Source: Planctomycetota bacterium (lineage in GTDB: Bacteria; Planctomycetota; JAMOSO01). From it: a stretch of 19,390 bases of DNA. Positions 1 to 6,375 of the stretch are shown piece after piece (within the stretch, counting starts at the first letter, position 1; each line of letters begins with the position of its first letter). The translations under genes were made by a program, and so were the position numbers. Under the pieces are notes generated by a model that saw nothing but the letters and a program-made list of their open reading frames with translations, did no database searches and was not told where the DNA came from. The stretch is from the NCBI GenBank assembly GCA_027063065.1, contig JAMOSO010000006.1, positions 1-19,390 on the forward strand, given 5' to 3'.

Positions 1-2
1 TG

Positions 3-497
3 GTTGTGCCATTTGCTTGGGCAGGGGTGTTGGGCGCTAGATTGTTTGGCAGTAGCGAATCGAGTGTAGTCAGTGCTATGGTTGTTCTATTGGGGATAGG
101 TTTAGGGCAAATTGCTCTTGGTACTGCTTTGAGAAATATCCAACCAGTAAAACTTTTAAAGATTATTTTGCCGCTGATGGTAATGATGTATATGTCTATG
201 TTATTGGTAAATAATTTAATTTTGCTATGTATTATTTTATCATTTATTAGTGTGCTAAGTGGAATGGTTCAATCAGCAACTATTGTTTTATGCGAAAATA
301 TATTAATGCAACCGTCTTTTGCATCTATAGCTTTGCTGGGCTTTTGGGGTGAAAGTGGAGCGTCTATTATTTACTATTTAATATGGTTTGTGAGTGCTTT
401 AAGTAGCGACCCATTTATGTTTGTATATTTGTTTTGTGGTATAATGCTACTTTTAATTGTTTTTCTGTTTTCGTCCATTAAGTATGTAAATACTTAA
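3..497 (+). CDS. Multi-pass membrane transporter, C-terminal part (probably MFS-type)
   Basis: The reading frame is open to the left edge, so the gene starts outside the window and only about 164 C-terminal residues are seen; the GTG at position 6 is not a credible start. The protein is strongly hydrophobic, with about five predicted membrane spans separated by short polar loops, for example a loop reading RNIQPVKLLK. This is the look of the second half of a 12-span secondary transporter of the major facilitator type, but no signature motif settles the family. The stop at 495-497 lies only two bases before the remains of a GH4 glycosidase gene. Sugar transporter genes and GH4 genes often sit together, so a sugar or glycoside substrate is a reasonable inference. 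I cannot tell whether the missing 5' part is intact. Confidence 0.6.
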   Translation, partial: VVPFAWAGVLGARLFGSSESSVVSAMVVLLGIGLGQIALGTALRNIQPVKLLKIILPLMVMMYMSMLLVNNLILLCIILSFISVLSGMVQSATIVLCENILMQPSFASIALLGFWGESGASIIYYLIWFVSALSSDPFMFVYLFCGIMLLLIVFLFSSIKYVNT

Positions 498-499
498 CG

Positions 500-834
500 A
501 CGTTAAAAAATGCTGACTATTTAATTAATGTTATTCAGGTTGGCGGTTATGAGCCATGTGCAGTTACAGATTTTGAAATGCCAAAGAAGTGTGGTTTGCG
601 TTAAACTATAGATGATACCATTGGAATAGGTGGTATTTTTTGTAGCGTGTGTACAGTCACGTTATGCTAGAGATGGCGAAGGATATTCAAAATGTGTGTC
701 CAGATGCATGGTTGCTAAATAACACTAATTCGATGTCTATTGTTACAGGTACAATTTGCGCTTTAAATAGAACTAATGTTAATGTTTACATTATGACAAT
801 AGAGGCGATTTTTAATAAAAGTAAAAACGCATAA
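500..834 (+). pseudogene. Decayed GH4 alpha-galactosidase/alpha-glucosidase-type gene (melA-like relic)
   Basis: From 500 the frame reads NADYLINVIQVGGYEP and then TDFEMPKKCGLR. These correspond to the conserved GH4 segment with QVGGYEP and TDFE in MelA-type enzymes. A TAA at 602-604 stands where the family usually has Gln, consistent with CAA to TAA. The frame continues TIDDTIGIGGIF and is lost near 656-661 by what looks like a one-base deletion. It resumes in the 649 frame as VMLEMAKDI, then CPDAWLLNNTNSM, against the usual CPDAW.LNYTNPM. Directly after this comes ALNRTNVNV followed by TIEA, which belongs near the C terminus of the family. Roughly 200 or more central residues, including the metal and catalytic region, are therefore missing. 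The first 70 or so codons are also gone. Many changes look like C-to-T or G-to-A. The family match is from memory of GH4 sequences; the gene cannot make an active enzyme. Confidence 0.8.
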
Positions 835-929
835 GGGTTGGATGCCACGTTATAAATAGCAAAAATTTGTAGTTATTTTTTATGCCCATTGCATCAAATG
901 TTTTAAGGGGCTTTTTTATTTTATCTTGG

Positions 930-956
930 ATACTTTAATTTTACCATGTAAAGTAT
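930..956 (+). promoter_or_regulatory. 8-bp inverted repeat upstream of the metallophosphoesterase operon (possible operator)
   Basis: The arms ATACTTTA (930-937) and TAAAGTAT (949-956) are exact reverse complements separated by 11 bases. They lie about 40 bases upstream of the start at 998. A -10-like TATAGC (954-959) overlaps the right arm, but the nearest TTGGAT (926-931) is 22 bases away, too far for a standard promoter. The rest of 835-997 is AT-rich. A run GGGGC followed by TTTTTT at 907-917 might be the tail of a weak terminator for the dead GH4 gene. The element could be an operator, but in such AT-rich DNA chance is a real alternative. Confidence 0.3.
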
Positions 957-997
957 AGCGTTAATTTAAATCATTATATTAAGTATATTGGAGTTGT

Positions 998-1708
998 ATG
1001 AGCTTAAAAATAGCAGTGATAACCGATTTGCATTATTCGTCATCACCCCTTGCACACATATCTTATCGCAAGGGAGAGTTAGCTAATGAGTTTTTGCTAA
1101 AAACCATAGATATTATTAATAATACAATTAAACCAGATATTACAGTTGTCTTGGGTGACTTATTAAATGATGGCAATAAAGACGATGCGTTAGATTTATT
1201 AAAAACTTTAAAACAAAGTATCAATACTTTGGACTCTAAGGTTATCGTTTTGCGAGGCAACCACGATCCTGTTCAGGAAGAATTTACTAAGATAATGGGT
1301 GATCTAGTTGATTTTGTAGATATTAATGGTGTTAGATTAATACCTTTTGCAGATAAAGACGAGGCAGGTGCAAATGCTTCACGCAGTGAATACGATATTG
1401 ATAGGATGTGTCGCTTAAGTTCAGATTTCTCGGGGCAAATTGTATTTTTGCAACATGTGCCTTTATTTCCAAAAGAATTGATAACTGGTTTTTACAATTA
1501 TACGAATGCCGATAAATTATTGTACGAAATTGCCAGATTACCAAATCCAACTTTAACTTTAGCAGGACATGAGCATGCAGGTATGAAAATGGTTAAGTCT
1601 GGTAAAGATTCTTTTGTGGCAGCACCGGGACTTTGTGAAGAGCCTTTTCAGTTTATGGTTGTTGAGATAGACAAAAATAATATACAGTGTATTAATAAAC
1701 ATTTGTAA
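998..1708 (+). CDS. Calcineurin-like metallophosphoesterase
   Basis: This 236-residue protein has the ordered metal-binding motifs of the calcineurin-type phosphoesterase fold: D10-L-H12 near the start, GDLLNDG with D54, GNHD at 87-90, a central H153 in FLQHVP, and GHEH at 190-193. Family members hold two metal ions and cleave phosphomonoesters or phosphodiesters; the substrate varies widely and is not readable here. There is no signal peptide or membrane segment, so it is cytoplasmic. The length fits a single catalytic domain with no extra module. The start is supported by GGAG at 990-993. The next gene begins 28 bases after the stop, so it is probably the first gene of a three-gene operon with the esterase and the PHP protein. 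Its link to glycan breakdown is inferred from that context only. Confidence 0.85.
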   Translation: MSLKIAVITDLHYSSSPLAHISYRKGELANEFLLKTIDIINNTIKPDITVVLGDLLNDGNKDDALDLLKTLKQSINTLDSKVIVLRGNHDPVQEEFTKIMGDLVDFVDINGVRLIPFADKDEAGANASRSEYDIDRMCRLSSDFSGQIVFLQHVPLFPKELITGFYNYTNADKLLYEIARLPNPTLTLAGHEHAGMKMVKSGKDSFVAAPGLCEEPFQFMVVEIDKNNIQCINKHL

Positions 1709-1736
1709 ATTAGATTACTAAATATAAGGATGCAAA

Positions 1737-3626
1737 ATGCTTAATTCAATTTTTTCAGATAATATGATGTTGCAATGTGAACAGCCTATTAGGGTTTGGG
1801 GTAAAGATTTACCAAATCAGCCAATAAGTGTGAAATTAGCTGATAACTTTGCTGAAACAAAAACAGACAACGATGGAGAGTGGCAGGTTATTCTTCCGGC
1901 ATTAAAGATTGCAACAGTATGTGATATGGAAGTTACAGGCAGTAAAAAAAGGCATATTAAAAACATTCTTTTGGGTGATGTGTGGCTTTGTTCTGGTCAG
2001 TCCAATATGGAATTTTCTGTTAAAGAGGCAGATAATGCTTTAGAGGAAATATCTAAGGCGGATTTTCCGGAAATACGGTTTTTTACAGTTAAGCACATTG
2101 CCTCTGTTAATAGCGCTACTGAGGTAGAAGGTGAGTGGCAAATTTGTAGTCCCAAAACTGTGGCAGAGCTAAGTGCAGTAGGTTATTTTTTTGCCAGAGA
2201 TATAAATATTTATCAACATCGTCCTATAGGTTTAATTCATTCTTCTTGGGGTGGAACGCGAATTGAAGCATGGATGAGTAAAGAGTCTTTGCAAAAATTT
2301 GATTTTATGCAAAAGGAGTTGGCCGACTATGAAGTTTCTGCTATAGACAAACAAACTAGACAGGTCTATGAAGAAGATTTAAAAGAATGGAGGAAGCAAA
2401 TTCCAAAAGACCCAAAAAATACGGGCTTTGACAAGGGCTATGCTACGTTGAGTTACGATGATTCAGATTGGAAAACCTTAAAAGTGCCGGGATGGTGGAC
2501 TCAGCAGGGTTTAGATTTTAATGGTGTTTTATGGTATCGCAAAGCAATTACTTTGCCTGAAAGTTGGCTAGATAAAGATTGTGTTTTGCATTTAGGTCCG
2601 TGTGATAAGTCAGACCAAACTTATTTTAATAATTGTAAGATTGGCGAGTTATCCATAGAGGAAAACCCAGATGCTTATAAAATTGCAAGAGTGTATCAAT
2701 TACCTAAAGGTATTATCAATAAAGGTAAAAATATAATAGCAGTTAGAATTTTTAGTAATGTTAATGGTGGTGGGTTTGCCAGCCAGCCAGATGATATGTT
2801 TATTGCTTTAAAAGATAATCCAGAAGAACGTATTTGTTTAGGTGGGCAGTGGCGGTACAAAATAGAATATAATTTTGGTAAAGTATCTCCTCCTGTTGCT
2901 CCTTTTGGTGAGATGAATCCAAATTCTCCTTACATTTTATACGATAATATGATTAAACCATTATTGGCTTGCGCAATTAAAGGGATATTATGGTATCAGG
3001 GAGAAACTAATGCCAAAGCTTATCAGTATTACAAACAGTTATTTTTGTCTTTAATTAATCATTGGCGATATGATTTTAATTTGGGTGAGATACCTTTTTA
3101 TTTTGTTCAATTGGCAAATTTTGGATCAGGTACAGATAGTGATAGTGTCTCACCGTGGGCAGAAATTAGAAAGGCTCAAGAATCAGCTTTAGAGCTGAAC
3201 AATACGGGTATGGCTGTTGCTATTGATGTAGGCAATCCTATTGATATTCATCCTACTAATAAGCAAGCTGTGGGTAAGCGTCTTGCGTTGATAGCAAGGG
3301 CTAAAACCTATGGAGAAGACATTGAATACCAAGGTGCTATTGTTGATACTGCAAAATTAGAGCATGATAAAATTGTAGTTACATTTAAACATGCAGAAAA
3401 TTTAACAACATCATGTGTAGAGTTGGTAGGTTTTGAAGTGCTTGTAGATGGTGTATGGGATAAGATTTGTGCAATTATTAAAAATGACACTATTGTTTTA
3501 ACATGTGCAGCAGTAAATAAAGTCAAAAAAATAAGATACGCTTATTGCGAGAATCCTCAATGTAGCATACAAAATAAATTTAATTTACCAATGCGTCCTT
3601 TTACTATAACTTTGACGTATAATTAA
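1737..3626 (+). CDS. Sialate O-acetylesterase-like SGNH carbohydrate esterase
   Basis: This 629-residue protein matches the sialate O-acetylesterase family, SGNH-fold enzymes that remove O-acetyl groups from sugars such as sialic acid or acetylated hemicellulose. The N terminus MLNSIFSDNMMLQ is typical of the beta-sandwich that opens the family. The nucleophile block is GQSNM with S89; WYQGETN (419-425) is the oxyanion block; DIHP (503-506) carries the catalytic Asp/His. Residues about 235-390 form an inserted jelly-roll resembling the GH2 sugar-binding domain (YDDSDW, VPGWW, WYRK), which is usual in this family. There is no signal peptide although many relatives are exported, so this one should act on imported fragments. 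AAGGA at 1726-1730 supports the start. It lies 28 bases after the metallophosphoesterase and 22 before the PHP gene. Family assignment is firm; the natural substrate is not. Confidence 0.9.
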   Translation: MLNSIFSDNMMLQCEQPIRVWGKDLPNQPISVKLADNFAETKTDNDGEWQVILPALKIATVCDMEVTGSKKRHIKNILLGDVWLCSGQSNMEFSVKEADNALEEISKADFPEIRFFTVKHIASVNSATEVEGEWQICSPKTVAELSAVGYFFARDINIYQHRPIGLIHSSWGGTRIEAWMSKESLQKFDFMQKELADYEVSAIDKQTRQVYEEDLKEWRKQIPKDPKNTGFDKGYATLSYDDSDWKTLKVPGWWTQQGLDFNGVLWYRKAITLPESWLDKDCVLHLGPCDKSDQTYFNNCKIGELSIEENPDAYKIARVYQLPKGIINKGKNIIAVRIFSNVNGGGFASQPDDMFIALKDNPEERICLGGQWRYKIEYNFGKVSPPVAPFGEMNPNSPYILYDNMIKPLLACAIKGILWYQGETNAKAYQYYKQLFLSLINHWRYDFNLGEIPFYFVQLANFGSGTDSDSVSPWAEIRKAQESALELNNTGMAVAIDVGNPIDIHPTNKQAVGKRLALIARAKTYGEDIEYQGAIVDTAKLEHDKIVVTFKHAENLTTSCVELVGFEVLVDGVWDKICAIIKNDTIVLTCAAVNKVKKIRYAYCENPQCSIQNKFNLPMRPFTITLTYN

Positions 3627-3648
3627 TAATTATAATAGGAAATTAACA

Positions 3649-4590
3649 ATGCCATATTTTAAAGGTAATACACATTGTCATTCTACAAATAGCGATGGTG
3701 AGATATCTCCACAAGAAATAGCAAGATATTACAAATCTATTGATTATGATTTTGTAGCTATTACGGATCATCATACTTGTACAAAAACAAATGAATATAA
3801 CCAACAAGCTAGTTTTGCACCTATAGCAGGTACGGAGATAGGTTCATTGCGTTTGGCTCATACTGTAGGCTTATGGGTGGGTGATGAGTGTAAGGTTTTT
3901 GAAGATGATGAGTTTTTAGAAGGTTGTCCTATTGGCAATTTATACCAAACTTATATTGATGAGATTAAAAAAGTTGGAGGAATACCAATTTTATGTCATC
4001 CTTTTTGGCATTGGACATTTGACTATCAAGCAATTAAGAATGTTACTGGTTGGAATCATTTTGAATTATGTAATGCTAGTCCGGATTGTAACGCTTTTCC
4101 AGTGCCAGGTTATGCGCCAGCAGAGCAAATGTGGGATAAATTATTAAGTTCTAATAGGCGAGTTTTTGGTGTGGCATCGGATGATGCACACGAATATAGT
4201 GGCGCTTATAAGCCAAATAAACCTTTTGGTGGACGTGGCTTTATTATGTTGAAAGCTGATTGTTTGACTGATAAATCCTTAAGAGATTCGTTTGAAAAGG
4301 GGTGTTTTTACTCTTCGACAGGTACGCTTTTAAAAGATTATACTTTGGATAACAATGGATTTTATATTTCCATTGAGCCAACTGGCTATGATGAGGTTTG
4401 TTCTTTTGAGGTTTTTGGTTTGAATGGTAAATTATTACAGCATACGCATGGCACAGAAGTTAAATATCAATTTAATGGTGATGAAGTATATGTGCGGGTT
4501 AGGATTGCTACAACTTTAGGTCAGTGGTTGTGGACTCAACCAATATTTTTAGATGATTTATCAAATCAAATGGAATGGATAAATAAGTAA
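3649..4590 (+). CDS. PHP-domain metal-dependent phosphoesterase
   Basis: The 313-residue protein carries the PHP metal-ligand pattern in order: H9-C-H11, D16, TDHH (39-42), GTEIG with E63, H71, CHPFWH with H117, and ASDDAH (176-181) with D178 and H181. PHP enzymes hold a multi-metal centre and hydrolyse phosphate esters. Residues about 215-305, from FYSSTG to the end, resemble the small beta domain that follows PHP domains in stand-alone family members from polysaccharide-degrading bacteria. No signal peptide is present, so the protein is cytoplasmic. AGGA at 3637-3640 supports the ATG. It is the third gene of the tight group with the phosphoesterase and esterase. The exact substrate is unknown, and polymerase-linked or histidinol-phosphatase roles are unlikely given the neighbours. 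No convincing terminator follows it. Confidence 0.85.
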   Translation: MPYFKGNTHCHSTNSDGEISPQEIARYYKSIDYDFVAITDHHTCTKTNEYNQQASFAPIAGTEIGSLRLAHTVGLWVGDECKVFEDDEFLEGCPIGNLYQTYIDEIKKVGGIPILCHPFWHWTFDYQAIKNVTGWNHFELCNASPDCNAFPVPGYAPAEQMWDKLLSSNRRVFGVASDDAHEYSGAYKPNKPFGGRGFIMLKADCLTDKSLRDSFEKGCFYSSTGTLLKDYTLDNNGFYISIEPTGYDEVCSFEVFGLNGKLLQHTHGTEVKYQFNGDEVYVRVRIATTLGQWLWTQPIFLDDLSNQMEWINK

Positions 4591-4665
4591 ATAATTGAAA
4601 ACAGTTGTATTACCAGCGATTAATAAGATAACTATTGTTAATTCAGTAAACTTATTGCAGATTTG

Positions 4666-4693
4666 TTGAATTGTCGTTTTGGTATCGTATACT
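4666..4693 (+). promoter_or_regulatory. Sigma70-like promoter upstream of the GntR/solute-binding regulator
   Basis: TTGAAT (4666-4671) and TATACT (4688-4693) are separated by 16 bases and fall in the 209-base gap after the PHP gene. A transcript would begin near 4700, placing the tandem repeat at 4713-4762 just inside the transcribed region. This is a pattern match only. Confidence 0.45.
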
Positions 4694-4712
4694 TAAAGAT
4701 TGTCTTTTATAA

Positions 4713-4762
4713 GATTTGATTAATCAATATAATTATCGATTTGATTAATCAATATAATTATC
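4713..4762 (+). repeat. Exact 25-bp tandem repeat with a 12-bp palindrome per copy (probable operator pair)
   Basis: Two identical, directly abutting 25-base copies lie at 4713-4737 and 4738-4762. Each holds the perfect palindrome TTGATTAATCAA (4716-4727 and 4741-4752) followed directly by TATAAT (4728-4733 and 4753-4758). Centre-to-centre spacing is 25 bp, a little over two helical turns. The repeat sits between a promoter-like pair and the ribosome-binding site of a GntR-family gene. This is what an autoregulatory operator pair looks like, and the TATAAT boxes could also be promoter elements under direct block. I did not notice the palindrome elsewhere in the window. Confidence 0.7.
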
Positions 4763-4799
4763 AAACATGATATTAGCTAAGTCAACTAAGGGAATAACT

Positions 4800-6227
4800 G
4801 TGAGTAAAAAAGAACAAGGCACACACATAATAGAAAGTAAAAAGCCGGCTTATATAAAGATAGCACAGGATTTAGCATCTAAAATAGAATCTGGCGAATA
4901 TGCAGAGGGAGCTTTACTTGTTTCCGAAAGAATGCTAGGTGTGGAGTATGGTGTTAGCACTATTGTGGCAAATAAAGCTTTAAATATTTTAGCGCAACAG
5001 GGTTTGATTACAAAGATGCCACGTAAAGGCAGTGTTGTCTCTGCTGGTAAATCTTTTAAAGCTAAACCAATTAAAAAAAGCAAAAAAATTATCATTAATG
5101 CCGTACATATCCCAAAAGATATTCAAGAGAGGCAGGCTGAGTTTTGTAAGCTTTTGACCGGTAAGTTTGCTAATATTGAAATTGAGTATAAATATTCATC
5201 TTTTAAAAGTGCTCGCGAAATAGAATTTTTACCGGATGCGGATATTTATATTTCATTTGAAAGAGATATAGCTGAATTTGAACTTTCCAGTCGTTTATTG
5301 CCACTTGATGATGTTGTAAATAAAATAAATCTGTCCGATTATTTTCCGCAGCCGTTTAAAGAATGTAAAATGGGCACAGCTATATCGGCAGTTCCTATTA
5401 ATTTTAACGCGTCTGTCCTTTATTGTAATGAACGACTGTTAAAAGCACTGCCTTTTGAAGCAGATTTAAATAATTTAACTTGGGATAGTTTTTTGCATAT
5501 TTGTAAACAAATTAAATTACAAAAACCAGAGTGTTTTCCTATGGGTTTTTTTGATTTTACTTCGGGTTGGTGGGAAAATTTCTTTTTTAGCTTTGGTTTA
5601 TCGATTATGAAAGAGGATAGATTTGAGGTAGATGTCTTTGGCGAACGCGGAATGCAGGCTGTAAATGTAATGCGACAGTTAAAGAGGTATGATTTAAGTG
5701 AAAATCTAACCATTAGAAAAGATACCATGGACTTGCTCAATAATGATAAAGTGGCTTTTTTAATTTGTAATCCAAGATTGCTTGCTGAGCTAGCGGATAG
5801 TAGCAAATGGTGCTTTGCGCAAATTCCTCAGGGTTTATGTGCTTCATCGGCAGGTAATTCGTTTGTAGCATCGATTAATATTGAATCTCAAAACATTAAA
5901 GAAGCCAAAGATATTTTATCTTTTTTTCTATCTAAAAAATTTCAGTTATGGCTAGGTAAAGAAAGAGGTATCGCGCCTGTGCATAAAGAAGCTTTGTTAC
6001 GATCTTATGGTAATTCTAAATATCAAGCAATTTGTGAAGCGTCTAAAACCGCAAAAATGGTGCCGAATAATATCGAATATTGGTGCGTACACCAAGAGTT
6101 GGCAAAAGCTATTAACAATTTGGTTCACTCAGATGTAGACCCTAAAGAAATCGAACTAGAAATAAATAATATGCTATATGCGCAATGTCAAAAGTGGCGT
6201 TCGGCGCAGATGTTTGGCATATCGTAA
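4800..6227 (+). CDS. GntR-family regulator fused to a solute-binding-protein-like sensor domain
   Basis: I place the start at GTG 4800, not ATG 4767, because AAGGGA (4788-4793) lies six bases before the GTG, while the ATG has no ribosome-binding site and directly abuts the tandem repeat. This gives 475 residues. Residues about 17-82 form a GntR winged helix: AYIKIAQDLASKI, then LVSERMLGVEYGVST, NKALNILAQQGLI and a wing with KGSVV. The rest (about 90-470) resembles family 1 extracellular solute-binding proteins (LYCNERLLKAL, LTWDSFLHICKQI, a C-terminal helical region with FFLSKKFQLWLG). No signal peptide or lipobox is present, so the binding fold is a cytoplasmic sugar sensor tied to the DNA-binding domain. 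It probably controls its own gene through the 4713-4762 repeat, and perhaps the downstream exported enzyme and GH31. The ligand is unknown. Confidence 0.85.
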   Translation: MSKKEQGTHIIESKKPAYIKIAQDLASKIESGEYAEGALLVSERMLGVEYGVSTIVANKALNILAQQGLITKMPRKGSVVSAGKSFKAKPIKKSKKIIINAVHIPKDIQERQAEFCKLLTGKFANIEIEYKYSSFKSAREIEFLPDADIYISFERDIAEFELSSRLLPLDDVVNKINLSDYFPQPFKECKMGTAISAVPINFNASVLYCNERLLKALPFEADLNNLTWDSFLHICKQIKLQKPECFPMGFFDFTSGWWENFFFSFGLSIMKEDRFEVDVFGERGMQAVNVMRQLKRYDLSENLTIRKDTMDLLNNDKVAFLICNPRLLAELADSSKWCFAQIPQGLCASSAGNSFVASINIESQNIKEAKDILSFFLSKKFQLWLGKERGIAPVHKEALLRSYGNSKYQAICEASKTAKMVPNNIEYWCVHQELAKAINNLVHSDVDPKEIELEINNMLYAQCQKWRSAQMFGIS

Positions 6228-6298
6228 ATTAAATTAATGTAAAATTTGACATTATAGTCAGCTGCACTAGACTGTATATCAGTTGGTATGTCGACAAG

Positions 6299-6315
6299 CG
6301 TATAGTTTCTATACG
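6299..6315 (+). promoter_or_regulatory. 17-bp palindrome upstream of the exported LamG/heparinase gene (possible operator)
   Basis: CGTATAG TTT CTATACG is a perfect 7-bp inverted repeat with a 3-base centre in the 148-base gap before the gene at 6376. A weak promoter-like pair lies just downstream: TTACAA (6319-6324) and TATGAT (6343-6348), 18 bases apart. An operator just upstream of the -35 would fit an activator or upstream repressor site. It does not resemble the TTGATTAATCAA palindrome of the regulator gene, so a second regulator may be involved. Confidence 0.4.
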
Positions 6316-6375
6316 GTGTTACAATTAATAAAAATATTATTTTATGATAGTTATTCTTTAGGAGTAGTATAAACC

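Noticed and set aside
500-834. Recoding of TAA/TAG as amino acids to read through the GH4-like frame.
   Set aside because: All long intact genes here end normally at TAA or TGA with standard codon use, and the GH4 region also has a frameshift and a large deletion, so decay explains it.
649-834. A functional small protein of 61 residues.
   Set aside because: Its residues match two distant segments of GH4 enzymes joined together and it starts in mid-domain, so it is a piece of the pseudogene.
3932-4147. A + strand frame of 71 residues inside the PHP gene.
   Set aside because: It lies wholly within a gene with intact catalytic motifs in another frame and has no family resemblance or ribosome-binding site.
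4713-4762. A CRISPR array or transposon end made of the 25-bp repeat.
   Set aside because: Only two copies exist, with no spacer between them, no cas genes and no transposase or target duplication nearby.
5420-5806. A 128-residue minus-strand frame inside the regulator gene.
   Set aside because: It is antisense to a well supported domain and has a low-complexity Ser/Lys/Leu composition typical of shadow frames.
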